NCBI GenBank assembly: GCA_002347605.1
Contig: DDXN01000022.1
Coordinates: forward strand, 14,129-60,238
Reading direction: 5' to 3'
DNA length: 46,110 bases
Source of the DNA: Candidatus Dojkabacteria bacterium UBA2259
Lineage (GTDB): Bacteria; Patescibacteriota; Dojkabacteria; SC72
Positions 25,675 to 34,366 of this stretch are shown piece after piece (positions within the stretch are counted from its first letter, which is position 1; every line of letters begins with the position of its first letter). The notes under the pieces are model-generated. The model did not search any database and was not told the DNA's origin. It worked only from the letters and a program-made list of their open reading frames with translations. A program made the position numbers and the translations under genes.

Positions 25675-26989
25675 AAGCAAAATTGTTTTGATTGGTATAT
25701 TTGTCCTATTTGCTTGTTTTGTACTCTATCTTGCACTCTCTTTAAGAATGGGAATTTCTCCAGATTCTTTCTATCATCTGGAAGTTTCAAAAGAGTACTC
25801 TACTACATTAGGTATTCCACAAAATACACCTGATACATATCAATGGAGGGATATTACAAGAATTCCATATCTGTATTTCTGGATTAATGGAAGAATATTG
25901 AATATTAATAATGGATTAATTGATGAGGTAATACTATTAAGATTGGTTAACGTTATATTCTCTTTAGGAACAATATATGTAGTCTACCTGCTTTCAAAGG
26001 AGGTCTTAAAGGGAAAATGGGAAAGAATACTACCTGTATTTCTCTTGGCCAACACCCTAATGTTTGTATTTCTTTCATCTTCTATTAATTACGATAACCT
26101 AGCTAATTTACTGTCTGTAATTAGTATTCTCTTCTTTGTTAAGTTTGTTAAAAGTAAGTTAGATATCAAATACCTGTTATTAATGATGCTTTTTCTTTGT
26201 ATAGGGGGGTTAACAAAGTTTACAATCTTACCTCTAGCCTTTATATTGGTAATCCTTTCTGTCATAGAGATTTTTAGGAAAAGAGAATTACTTAAAGAAA
26301 TGAGAGTGAATAGGTACTTTCTTCTTCTAATACCAATAGTGCTTCTTCTCTTTCTGAATTTCCAAATATATGGAGTAAATATCCTTACATATGGATCTTT
26401 AGAACCAAATTGTGAGCAGATATTAACACATGAGCAATGTTTACAAAACGGTGTGTATTACAGAGATAATATAACTTTTCCAAGTACAAGGGTTAGAGGA
26501 TTAGAGGATATTTTTGAAATGATTAGGAGTGGAGAGAGAATAGATCCAATATCATATTTCCCTAAATGGATATTGAATATTACAGATAAGATATTTGGAA
26601 TAATGGCAGATGAGAGTTTGTATATGCCCCAAGCTTTTAAATATCTCTACCTTTCATTCCTTTCTATTGGTCTACTTCTTGGTTCCATATATTACAAGAG
26701 ATGGAGTAAGGTTGATATATACCTTCTTGTTATTTCAATATTTTACATTTCTATTCTTTTCTTTTTTCAAAATTACAATATGTATCTTAAACATAATCAT
26801 TTCTATTTAGCCCTACAGGGTAGATATATATTCCCAGTGATTACGGCTATGTATGTTCTTTTTTCGAAATCGATTTTCTTTGTTAGAAAGAAATGGTTAA
26901 AATATTCCATATTAGTTTCTCTAGTCGTTCTTTTCCTTTATGGATGTATACCGTTTTTCTTCTTAAATGTTGATTCTTTATGGTTTTGA
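25655..26989 (+). CDS. Polytopic GT-C-like membrane protein (DUF2142-type)
   Basis: The 444-residue protein has about eleven hydrophobic segments. The first extracytoplasmic loop has SPDSFYHLEVSKEYS (about 32-46), the Asp/His loop expected of GT-C glycosyltransferases that use polyprenyl-phosphate sugars. SSINYDNLANLLS lies near 140, and LQGRYIFPVI near 390 is the hallmark of the DUF2142 group. A Cys pair (NCEQ..EQCLQ) lies in the large outer loop at about 245-260. It probably transfers a sugar to a surface polymer or protein, with the overlapping flippase-like gene as partner (inference). Confidence 0.7.
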   Translation: MGKKIDKSKIVLIGIFVLFACFVLYLALSLRMGISPDSFYHLEVSKEYSTTLGIPQNTPDTYQWRDITRIPYLYFWINGRILNINNGLIDEVILLRLVNVIFSLGTIYVVYLLSKEVLKGKWERILPVFLLANTLMFVFLSSSINYDNLANLLSVISILFFVKFVKSKLDIKYLLLMMLFLCIGGLTKFTILPLAFILVILSVIEIFRKRELLKEMRVNRYFLLLIPIVLLLFLNFQIYGVNILTYGSLEPNCEQILTHEQCLQNGVYYRDNITFPSTRVRGLEDIFEMIRSGERIDPISYFPKWILNITDKIFGIMADESLYMPQAFKYLYLSFLSIGLLLGSIYYKRWSKVDIYLLVISIFYISILFFFQNYNMYLKHNHFYLALQGRYIFPVITAMYVLFSKSIFFVRKKWLKYSILVSLVVLFLYGCIPFFFLNVDSLWF

Positions 26990-27076
26990 AAGTAGATATG
27001 TAAAATAGCTAGACATTTTCTTTTCCATATCCTAGTATTTAAGGTTGTGAAATTTTAAATTTATTCTCAAAATTGC

Positions 27077-28246
27077 ATGAGATACATAGGTACATGTGTT
27101 AGAGGTATTAGGACTCCGATTATCAAGGAGGGAGATAATTTAGAAGATGTTGTAGCGGCATCTCTTTTAAGAGCCGCAAAAGAGCATTCTTTTGAATTTA
27201 GAGATAGGGATGTGGTTGGAATAACGGAGGCTGTTGTAGCAATTACACAGAGTAATTATGTCTTTTTAGATCAATTAGTCAGTGAATTTAAAAGTAAATT
27301 CCCAAAAGAGATTGGTGTTGTATTTCCAATACTAAGTAGGAATAGATTCTCATTAATACTTCAAGCCATATCTAGGGCTTGTGAAAAAGTACATATTCTT
27401 TTTAGTTATCCATCTGATGAAGTTGGCAATCATCTAATGAACCCCGATGATATGTATAAAGTGGGTCTTAATCCTCATTCCGATTCTTTTGACGAGGATA
27501 AGTATAGGAAACTTTTTGGTGAAGAAGTTCTTCATGAGTTTACACATATTGACTATGTTAAGTATTACAAGAGTCTTGGGGATAATATTGTTGCTCATTT
27601 TTCTAATGATCCAAAATACATTCTAAAATTTACAAAAAACATACTTGTAGCAGATATTCATACAAGAGTGAGAACAGCTAGTATTATAAAAGAAGCTGGA
27701 GCAAAGATTGTTTACTCACTTTCGGACATATGTGCGAAGCCATCGAAGATTCATGGGTATAATCCTGATTATGGAGTATTAGGTTCTAACAAAGTTGGAG
27801 AGGAAAAACTAAAACTTTTCCCAAGAGATTGTGAAAACATTGTAAATAGAATACAGGAGAGATTAAAGAAGGAAACGGGAAAAAATATTGAAGTTATGGT
27901 GTATGGAGATGGGGCATTTAAAGATCCTATAGGGAAGATTTGGGAATTAGCTGATCCAGTAGTATCTCCAGGATTTACAAATGGTTTAAAAGGAAGACCT
28001 ACAGAGGTTAAATTAAAGTATATCTCAGAGAATTGGAATAAGAAGGGAGATATTAATGATTATGTTAAGGAAGCCATTAAGCAAAAGAAAGGTCCTGACT
28101 ATGAAGTTGAAAAATCTCTTGGAACAACACCAAGGCAGTTAACAGATTTGTTAGGTAGCCTATGTGACTTAACCAGTGGTAGTGGAGACAAAGGCACTCC
28201 AGTTATACTTGTTCAAGGATATTTTGATGATTATACGCAAGAGTAA
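27077..28246 (+). CDS. CofE-like protein (F420-0:gamma-glutamyl ligase superfamily)
   Basis: The 389-residue protein opens with GTCVRGIRTPIIKEGDNLEDVV and continues with FRDRDVVGITEAVVA (about 42-56), the signature of the CofE/FbiB N-terminal fold that adds glutamate to coenzyme F420-0. HIDYVKYY, ADIHTRVRTASII and VMVYGDGAFKDP follow. This long form is found in bacteria that do not make F420, where its substrate is unknown. No other F420 gene is present in the window, so a role in F420 synthesis is unlikely. An alternative is another acid-amine ligation using GTP or ATP. Confidence 0.75.
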   Translation: MRYIGTCVRGIRTPIIKEGDNLEDVVAASLLRAAKEHSFEFRDRDVVGITEAVVAITQSNYVFLDQLVSEFKSKFPKEIGVVFPILSRNRFSLILQAISRACEKVHILFSYPSDEVGNHLMNPDDMYKVGLNPHSDSFDEDKYRKLFGEEVLHEFTHIDYVKYYKSLGDNIVAHFSNDPKYILKFTKNILVADIHTRVRTASIIKEAGAKIVYSLSDICAKPSKIHGYNPDYGVLGSNKVGEEKLKLFPRDCENIVNRIQERLKKETGKNIEVMVYGDGAFKDPIGKIWELADPVVSPGFTNGLKGRPTEVKLKYISENWNKKGDINDYVKEAIKQKKGPDYEVEKSLGTTPRQLTDLLGSLCDLTSGSGDKGTPVILVQGYFDDYTQE

Positions 28247-28289
28247 TATATTGTATACTAGGATATCTTAATATTAATTACCAAATCAA

Positions 28290-29033
28290 ATGAAGAAATA
28301 TCTTTTGATATCCGTAATGGTGATTTTAATTATTTCTGTCATTGTTATTATCTTCTTCTTAAGTAAAAAAGATAATACCTTAACAGGAGCTATCAAAAAA
28401 AATGATCCTGAAATTGAAAAACTTGTAACAATTTCTCAATCAGAAATCTCTGCATTTGTGTTTGTTACTCAAGAGAGTCAATCAGATCACAGATTAAATA
28501 TTAATCTTACTCCTTTTTTGAATTTAGATATTGCTGAGAAAGAGATTAAAAGTTTTTTCATTCGTAACTTTAAGTCAAAGGGTCAAACAGGTGAAGTTAT
28601 TCTAATTCCTCCAACAGATATCCCTATTGATACAGTTAGTAGAACATTCCTTTTTACTGTCGCAGATACTATTAAACAGTCAGATATTGTCTCTAAGGGA
28701 GATAGCATTGAGTATGAGGTTGTTTCCCAGGTTACTAAATACAATCAGGTTAGGAGTAAGGAGAGTATATCTCCATATTTTGGAATAATCATAAAAAATG
28801 TTGGTACAGTAAATTACAAAGAGATATTTGAAAGAGATGGTGTCTTTGATGGCTTAAAGTATCTTGAATATAGTGGGATATCCTTAAACAAGTTAGATAC
28901 AGAGATTCAATTTGATGTATATATTGAATTTACGGATTCTTCTAAATATGCTAAGAGGTTTAAGACTATACTTACAGGAGAGCTCTTTGCCACTCAGACA
29001 GCACCTCTTCTTCCTCTTGAGGTTGTAGAATAG
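28290..29033 (+). CDS. Membrane-anchored extracytoplasmic protein, unknown
   Basis: The 247-residue protein has one N-terminal membrane anchor (about 4-25), then a beta-rich extracytoplasmic region with no Cys and no recognised motif. It lies 43 bp after the CofE-like gene and its last 62 bp overlap the convergent GH3 gene, so both proteins share coding DNA on opposite strands. The open frames on both strands are supported by independent protein-like composition. The C-terminus (TAPLLPLEVVE) lies in the overlap. Confidence 0.6.
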   Translation: MKKYLLISVMVILIISVIVIIFFLSKKDNTLTGAIKKNDPEIEKLVTISQSEISAFVFVTQESQSDHRLNINLTPFLNLDIAEKEIKSFFIRNFKSKGQTGEVILIPPTDIPIDTVSRTFLFTVADTIKQSDIVSKGDSIEYEVVSQVTKYNQVRSKESISPYFGIIIKNVGTVNYKEIFERDGVFDGLKYLEYSGISLNKLDTEIQFDVYIEFTDSSKYAKRFKTILTGELFATQTAPLLPLEVVE

Positions 29034-30162
29034 ATGAATCAATTAATCCATATTTGATTTTTAGGGACAGTATCCTTAAGACTTTTTCATTGATAATGCT
29101 TTCAGCAATCTCTCCATTTGATGTTGATTCAAAGATATACTGATATACATCTCTTTGGACATTTGGTATACCACTGTAAAGCAAAATATCAACACCAGCT
29201 AAAAGAGCCTCTTTTGCTATTTGATTGTACTCCCCTACTTTTTCAATTGAATCCATCTCCATATCATCTGTAATTATTACACCACTATATCCCAAATCCT
29301 GTCTTAATCTTTTCTGTATAATTTCTGAGGATATTGTTGATGGTTTGGAATCAATATTTGGGTAAAGAATATGTCCAACCATAATTACATCTGGGATCTT
29401 TTCCTCAACTAGATACTTAAATGGGAATATGTATTCATCCCACTGCTGTGTAGTAATATTTACTTTTGGTAAACTGTAATGAGAATCAGGTGAGGAATTA
29501 CTATGTCCTGGATAGTGTTTAGCAACACTTACAATACCAGAATCAATATATCCCTGGATTGCAGCTTTAGATTTAAGTGCGACCTCTTCCTTTGTACCTC
29601 TAAACACTCTTTGATACATGAAAGATTTGGAACTAGTTATATATTCAACAACTGGAGCGAGATTAGTATTTATACCAAGACTTGATAATATCTCACCCCT
29701 TTGGTTGGAAATGGTATATGCCTCTTGCTCATTTTTCATATCTTTTTGTGCTTTTGTTAATATCTTGTCTCCAGATAGTCTTGCGACAATACCCCCCTCT
29801 TGATCTATACAAACAAGTAATGGAATGTATGAGATGTTCTGAATGTCACTAAGAAGGTTACTTAACTGATTATTGTTCTCAATATTTGGTTCGAGTAAGA
29901 GTACTCCCCCAATATATTGGTTTTGGATTAACTGTGTAATATTTTTGTTTATTGATGTCCCATTAAATCCAAATACAAATAGTTGACCAATTTTCTGTTC
30001 TAAACTCATTTGACTAAGTATCCGTTGCTCTAGTGGGGGTATTTTTACAATTCTAAGGTTATCCGAGATATCGTAGATAGTAGAATGTGAAAAGAAAGGG
30101 GGCAAATTTGTAAGAAGAAGAGCAAAGAGAAGTATAGATATCCATTTAAGGATTTTTTTCAT
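28972..30162 (-). CDS. Glycoside hydrolase family 3 (NagZ-like beta-N-acetylhexosaminidase)
   Basis: The 396-residue protein has an N-terminal signal/anchor (about 5-25), then the TIM barrel with SLEQKIGQLFVFGF (about 54-67), IDQEGGIVARL (about 119-129), the His/Asp loop KHYPGHSNSSPDSHYSLP (about 215-232) and the nucleophile Asp in IITDDMEM (about 295-302). The KH(F/Y)PGH...DSH loop is specific to NagZ-type enzymes, which cleave GlcNAc from muropeptides. The anchor puts it outside the membrane, so it likely trims peptidoglycan or scavenged glycans, as in Gram-positive-like NagZ lipoproteins. The 3' end overlaps the convergent gene by 62 bp. Confidence 0.88.
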   Translation of the reverse strand: MKKILKWISILLFALLLTNLPPFFSHSTIYDISDNLRIVKIPPLEQRILSQMSLEQKIGQLFVFGFNGTSINKNITQLIQNQYIGGVLLLEPNIENNNQLSNLLSDIQNISYIPLLVCIDQEGGIVARLSGDKILTKAQKDMKNEQEAYTISNQRGEILSSLGINTNLAPVVEYITSSKSFMYQRVFRGTKEEVALKSKAAIQGYIDSGIVSVAKHYPGHSNSSPDSHYSLPKVNITTQQWDEYIFPFKYLVEEKIPDVIMVGHILYPNIDSKPSTISSEIIQKRLRQDLGYSGVIITDDMEMDSIEKVGEYNQIAKEALLAGVDILLYSGIPNVQRDVYQYIFESTSNGEIAESIINEKVLRILSLKIKYGLIDSSILQPQEEEEVLSEWQRALL

Positions 30163-30174
30163 ATATCTATACTA

Positions 30175-30804
30175 TCACTTCTTTTTCTTTTTTAAAAAAA
30201 TATAGCTTAGGATTGCAAATGGAATCATACTTAGAAATATTTTTATAGTTGTAAAAATGATTGATTCCCCACTTTGCATAATTAGAAACATTATTACACT
30301 CCATGGGATCATACTTAGAATTGTTGCTAGATAGTATCTAGTGAAAGAGATGTTTGTTAGTCCAAAGGCATATGATGCGAAATCATTAATGTAAAAGGTT
30401 GAAAGACGAAGTAGTAGAAATTTCTTGTTAGTAATTCTCCCTGCAATCTCATTGATTTTAACAACACCCTCTTCCCCTATAAATACCTTTAATATTTTTT
30501 TCCCATATTTCCGAGATAAATAGAAATTTGTTACAGAGGAAACTAACCATGTAATTATGGAATACAGAATTGTAGCTTTACCAAAGAGTAAAAAACCGGC
30601 AACAAAGAGAGCAGAGGTACTAAGTGGAGCGAAAATCTGACCAAGGATCTGTATTAGTACATACAGGAAAGGAGCAAGTATACCAGCTTTAGATATGAAA
30701 ATTGATATATCTTTTGAAGAGTACCTGTTTGAAATATATATTAGGAATGTAAATAATAGCACAGAAAGTGCTATGTATATTACTTTTTTTAAGGATATCT
30801 TCAT
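30175..30804 (-). CDS. VTT-domain (TVP38/DedA-like) membrane protein
   Basis: The 209-residue protein has about five membrane segments. The VTT pattern includes QIFAPLSTSALFVAGFLLFG (about 58-77), the SRKYGKKI loop and RLSTFYINDFASYAFGLTNISFTRYYLAT. DedA/TVP38 proteins act in membrane homeostasis, and some members scramble or recycle polyprenyl-phosphate lipids. I place the start at the ATG at 30804, since the two codons upstream in frame are TTG and GTG; TATAAT (30810-30815) lies 5 bp before it. It follows the GH3 gene's start by 12 bp on the same strand and could be co-transcribed with it. Confidence 0.8.
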   Translation of the reverse strand: MKISLKKVIYIALSVLLFTFLIYISNRYSSKDISIFISKAGILAPFLYVLIQILGQIFAPLSTSALFVAGFLLFGKATILYSIITWLVSSVTNFYLSRKYGKKILKVFIGEEGVVKINEIAGRITNKKFLLLRLSTFYINDFASYAFGLTNISFTRYYLATILSMIPWSVIMFLIMQSGESIIFTTIKIFLSMIPFAILSYIFLKKKKK

Positions 30805-30840
30805 CACCAATTATACATTGTATGCAAAGAGGTGGGTATA

Positions 30841-30875
30841 AAAAAAAAGGATGGAGTACCAATATACAACCATCC
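30841..30875 (-). terminator. Intrinsic terminator (minus strand)
   Basis: GGATGG at 30870-30875 read on the minus strand pairs with CCATCC at 30849-30854 across a 15-base loop and is followed by eight T residues (30841-30848). It ends the candidate RNA and would also stop read-through from prs. Confidence 0.75.
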
Positions 30876-31088
30876 AAACACCAGGAGAGTGTGCATTACG
30901 ACACACTGGGTTTGGCCTATACAACGCAAGAGAAGAAATATAAATACTTCTGGTCCTGTTAATGTTGCAAGGTATTAATGTTCGAATCATTAAAATATCC
31001 TTTAAATCCACAGAAGCTTCTAAAATAGAAAAATTGGTTCTAAATTAGAGCCCGGTACCAATCTGTTAGGATTTAAAAGTCCTAGTAT
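30841..31088 (-). ncRNA. Candidate small structured RNA of unknown family
   Basis: The minus strand has a promoter (31093-31121) followed by about 245 bases without a convincing gene. It contains several perfect or near-perfect hairpins: ATTGGT/ACCAAT around 31030-31065; TTAATG/CATTAA with a 7-base loop near 30,975-30,995; AGAAG/CTTCT near 30,930-30,950; and a composite stem CCAAAC-CCAG-GTGT pairing with ACAC-CTGG-GTTTGG at about 30,874-30,916. It ends in a GGATGG/CCATCC stem (30849-30875) and eight U residues. It lacks the conserved P4 sequence of RNase P, the tRNA-like ends of tmRNA and the SRP GGAA apex, so the family is unknown. A 66-codon frame through it (30,811-31,011) looks non-coding. 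Confidence 0.5.
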
Positions 31089-31092
31089 CTAT

Positions 31093-31121
31093 ATCCTAGG
31101 TAGGTAGATAGTAATTGTCAA
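31093..31121 (-). promoter_or_regulatory. Promoter of the candidate small RNA
   Basis: A perfect -35 TTGACA (minus strand, 31121-31116), a 17-bp spacer and a -10 TAGGAT (31098-31093) lie about 95 bp after the prs stop. No start codon with a credible gene follows. Confidence 0.5.
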
Positions 31122-31216
31122 GCCCCTAGAATACGAATTATACTATAAGATTACAAATAAAATTACAACTAATTGTATTAACAATTAAAGTAAAAAGTAT
31201 AAAGCACACTATAACG

Positions 31217-32230
31217 TTAGTCAAGAAGCTTTCCAATTGACTTTCTTCTATTTAATCTATGTATAATCTCAGCAAAATAGTTTGAAACAGATACAATCTT
31301 TATCCATTTATATTTTTTCAATACATCATCTGGAATATATGTAGCATCTGTGCATATAAGTTTTACAAATAAATCCTTGGAATATAACTCATTAATTTTT
31401 TCTAATGCATGACCGTTTAAAAGAGCGAATGTTGCAACTCCAATAATTTCTTTAGCTTTGTGAATTTTTGCAAGTTCAATAGCTTTACAGAAAGTCCCTC
31501 CTGTATCAATAATATCATCAACAATAATGACTGATTTGTTTTTTACATTGCCCATTATTTTCATATCATCAACTGTATTCTCTTTCTTGTGATTTCTCAC
31601 CTTGTATGTAAAAGCTACGTCTGTATTAAGGCAATGTGCGTAGTAATTTGCTCTTTTAGCACCTCCTAAATCAGCAGGAATTACAACGGTATTCTTAAAA
31701 TCTTTAATACTTCTTTTTAAGTAGGGAATTAAAACATGACCACCCTTTAAATCATCTACCCATGAAGATCTAAAAAAACCTTGTATAGCAGTATTATGTA
31801 AATCCATTGTGATAATATGATCAGCACCCATAGCTCCTTCCAGTTCCCAAGCTACTCGAGCTGCAGAGATGTCCTCCCTACCCCACTGTTTATCCTGTCT
31901 TGCATATGGGTAGCAGGGTATTACAGCAGTAACGTAGTTGGCATCACATCTTTTACATGCTCCAAGTACAGTATAAAGTGCTCTAAGGTTTTGATCTACA
32001 CTTCGTCCCTCATAGTGATTTTCCATATCTTGAATTACAAATACATCCTTTCCACGAACACTTTCATTTAAAACAGTTTTTACTTCAGTATTAGCAAATA
32101 CAATCTCTTCTGTATCAAGTAATTTGATATTTTTCTTCCTTTTTTTATTTAGGTTTGATAAAACCTTCTTAGCAAAATTTATTCCAGATTTACATGATAT
32201 TATTGCTAATTCACCTCTGTTGTAGTTCAT
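31217..32230 (-). CDS. prs: Ribose-phosphate pyrophosphokinase (PRPP synthetase)
   Basis: This enzyme makes PRPP from ribose 5-phosphate and ATP for nucleotide synthesis. The 337-residue protein has the flexible-loop and ATP-binding motif IPCYPYARQDKQWGREDISA (about 104-123), the divalent-metal site DHIITMDLHN (about 136-145), and the PRPP-binding loop VIIVDDIIDTGGT (about 230-242). The N-terminus is shorter than usual and begins MNYNRGELAIISCKSG. The gene is monocistronic, followed by the candidate small RNA and preceded by a 137-bp divergent region shared with the D-Asp ligase-like gene. Confidence 0.93.
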   Translation of the reverse strand: MNYNRGELAIISCKSGINFAKKVLSNLNKKRKKNIKLLDTEEIVFANTEVKTVLNESVRGKDVFVIQDMENHYEGRSVDQNLRALYTVLGACKRCDANYVTAVIPCYPYARQDKQWGREDISAARVAWELEGAMGADHIITMDLHNTAIQGFFRSSWVDDLKGGHVLIPYLKRSIKDFKNTVVIPADLGGAKRANYYAHCLNTDVAFTYKVRNHKKENTVDDMKIMGNVKNKSVIIVDDIIDTGGTFCKAIELAKIHKAKEIIGVATFALLNGHALEKINELYSKDLFVKLICTDATYIPDDVLKKYKWIKIVSVSNYFAEIIHRLNRRKSIGKLLD

Positions 32231-32367
32231 AATTAGTTGAGAAAAATTACAGATAGAATATATATCTTTTAAACATTAGTATCAAGCTGTAAAACATTTT
32301 TCGTTTGACTAAAGAATAAATAAAGATATAATTATTAAGTTATTTCACTTTACTTTAAGGTACAAGA

Positions 32368-33573
32368 ATGAAGTTCGTTGAAAGAGAGTTTGTTCCACTC
32401 CTTTTTGCAGGAGATATTAACTCATACAGTATGGCTAGAGCTTTCTATGAGGCCTATCAGGTTAAATCAATTGTATATGGGAAGATATATACTGGTCCTA
32501 ACTGTAATAGCAAAATTTCTGATTACAAAGCCATTGAAAATATTGAAGATGAGAATGTGTTTTTGGATACTGTAAATAAAGTCGCAAATGAAAATCCAAC
32601 AAAAAAAATATTACTTGTTGGATGTGGTGATAGCTATGTAGCTTTGTCAAGTAAACTTGTTGATAAGTTTGAAGAGAATGTTGTTACTATTACCTCTAAT
32701 TACAAATTACTTGAAGAGCTTACTTTAAAAGAAACCTTCTACAATCTTTGTAAAAAGTATAATCTTGAATACCCCTCTACTTTCATATATTCCAAAGATA
32801 TGGGTACAAATTTAAATCACGGCTTTTCATATCCAATTATCTTAAAACCCTCTAATGGTATAGATTATTGGGGACATGGTTTTAATACACAGAAAAAAGT
32901 TTACAAGATACATAACAAAGAACAACTTCTTAAAATAGTAAAGGAGATATATGATTCAGGATATACTGACAAATTAATTCTACAAGACTTTATTCCTGGA
33001 GATGATACATATATGTATGTATTAACTGGTTACTCAGACAGAAAGGGAAAAGTTAAACTGCTTGCACTTGGCAATGTCTTAATGGAGGAGCATACTCCTC
33101 ATGGACTGGGAAATCACTCTGTAATCATCAATGAAGTAAATGAAAAGCTTTCAAATAGCGTGAAATCATTTTTAGAAGATCAGGGGTATGTTGGATTTTT
33201 TAATTTTGATATTAAATATGATAGAAGGGATGGTTCATATAGATTCTTTGAGATTAATACTAGACAGGGAAGAAGTAATTACTATGTAAGTGGGGCTGGG
33301 TATAATCTTGCGAAATATATTGTGGATGACTATATATTAAACAAAGAGATTCCGTTTACATTAGCAACAGAAAAAAAATTATGGTTGGTAATTCCATTAG
33401 TTTTAGCATTAATATTTGTAAAATCTAGTAAGTATAGAAAGGAGATGATATCTTTGATATTATCTTGTAAGGTAATCAACCCTGTGTTTAATCTTAAGGA
33501 TATGGGCTTTGTTAGATTCTTAAGATTTTTAAAAACACATTTAAGCCATTTTAGAAAGATGAGGTTAGAATAA
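32368..33573 (+). CDS. ATP-grasp D-aspartate ligase-like enzyme (AslA type)
   Basis: The 401-residue protein is an ATP-grasp ligase: ATP-binding Lys in YPIILKPSNGIDYWG (about 153-167), LILQDFIPGDDTYMYV (about 208-223), EEHTPHGLGNHSVI, and the Mg2+ triad region RFFEINTRQGRSNYYVSGAGYNLAKY (about 290-315). The last block closely resembles D-aspartate ligases of Enterococcus faecium/Lactococcus, which add D-Asp to Lys in UDP-MurNAc-pentapeptide to build the cross-bridge. The next gene is an aspartate racemase whose ATG overlaps this stop by one base (TAATG), which strongly supports the D-Asp role. A hydrophobic stretch LWLVIPLVLALIFV (about 340-353) could attach it to the membrane. Confidence 0.8.
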   Translation: MKFVEREFVPLLFAGDINSYSMARAFYEAYQVKSIVYGKIYTGPNCNSKISDYKAIENIEDENVFLDTVNKVANENPTKKILLVGCGDSYVALSSKLVDKFEENVVTITSNYKLLEELTLKETFYNLCKKYNLEYPSTFIYSKDMGTNLNHGFSYPIILKPSNGIDYWGHGFNTQKKVYKIHNKEQLLKIVKEIYDSGYTDKLILQDFIPGDDTYMYVLTGYSDRKGKVKLLALGNVLMEEHTPHGLGNHSVIINEVNEKLSNSVKSFLEDQGYVGFFNFDIKYDRRDGSYRFFEINTRQGRSNYYVSGAGYNLAKYIVDDYILNKEIPFTLATEKKLWLVIPLVLALIFVKSSKYRKEMISLILSCKVINPVFNLKDMGFVRFLRFLKTHLSHFRKMRLE

Positions 33574-34286
33574 TGGAAAATGAAAGTAAAAAATTAGGAG
33601 TTATTGGTGGATTGGGACCTAAAGCAACTGCATTCTTCTTTAATCTGGTTATTGATAATACCATTGCGGATAATGATCAAGAGCATATAGATGCTGTATA
33701 TCTTAATCATTGTTCAATGCCTGATAGAACAGAGGCTATTCTTTCGAATAACACTGATCAATTAAAGGATTTATTAATTAAAGATGCAGTTACATTGGAG
33801 AATCTCGGTTGTTCTCATATCGCTATCCCTTGTAATACCTCCCACTATTTTTGGGATGATATTCAAGCTAGTGTAAACATACCTGTAATTAATATGATTG
33901 AAGAAACTATTAGTTATATTAGACAGAGATATGGTCCAGCTGTTGCAAGAATTGGAGTTTTAGCAACAAATGGTACAAAAGAAATGAAGATATATGATAA
34001 GTATGCAAATAAAAGTGGTATTGAAATAATGTACCCGAGTGAAAGTAGTCAGCAAAAGGTTATGGAGGTTATATATAATGAGGTTAAGGCAGGAAAGAAA
34101 GCTATTCCTTCTGAATTAGCAGAAATTAATTCAGAGTTTATCGCAAATGATTGTGATGTAACTGTATTAGGATGTACAGAGCTTTCGGTAATATTCAATG
34201 GATATACAAATCCATATATGGTTGATCCACTTCTCCTTCTAGCTAGGAAATCAATAGAGTTAGCTGGAAAGAAGGTTAAAATCTAG
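33573..34286 (+). CDS. Aspartate/glutamate racemase family protein (probable aspartate racemase)
   Basis: The 237-residue PLP-independent racemase has GVIGGLGPKATAFFF at the N-terminus (aspartate-racemase type), the first catalytic Cys87 in IAIPCNTSHYFW and the second Cys201 in VLGCTELSVI. The GGxGPxAT opening and IPCNTSH motif distinguish aspartate racemases from MurI glutamate racemases. It is translationally coupled to the D-Asp ligase-like gene (1-base stop/start overlap). Together they would make D-Asp from L-Asp and attach it to peptidoglycan precursors. Confidence 0.85.
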   Translation: MENESKKLGVIGGLGPKATAFFFNLVIDNTIADNDQEHIDAVYLNHCSMPDRTEAILSNNTDQLKDLLIKDAVTLENLGCSHIAIPCNTSHYFWDDIQASVNIPVINMIEETISYIRQRYGPAVARIGVLATNGTKEMKIYDKYANKSGIEIMYPSESSQQKVMEVIYNEVKAGKKAIPSELAEINSEFIANDCDVTVLGCTELSVIFNGYTNPYMVDPLLLLARKSIELAGKKVKI

Positions 34287-34325
34287 TTACTAATTATCCC
34301 CTATTCCATCCCATAGTAAGCGTGG

Positions 34326-34362
34326 TATAATTTACTGTTCTTTTACAAGGACAGAAAGGAGG
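34326..34362 (+). promoter_or_regulatory. Promoter and strong ribosome-binding site for the 57-codon ORF
   Basis: An extended -10, TGGTATAAT (TATAAT at 34326-34331), is followed by AAAGGAGG at 34355-34362, 4 bases before the ATG at 34367. A perfect Shine-Dalgarno sequence is rare in this window. Confidence 0.6.
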
Positions 34363-34366
34363 AAGA

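Noticed and set aside
30811..31011. A 66-codon minus-strand frame in the prs downstream region
   Set aside because: It crosses the hairpins and terminator of the candidate RNA, starts 80 bases after the likely transcription start without a ribosome-binding site, and has no protein-like features.
30841..31088. tmRNA, RNase P RNA or SRP RNA as identity of the small RNA
   Set aside because: I found no tRNA-like acceptor/T-arm pair with CCA, no conserved P4 sequence of RNase P and no GGAA-capped SRP helix. A hairpin with loop ATTCGAA looks like a T loop but is shifted by one base.
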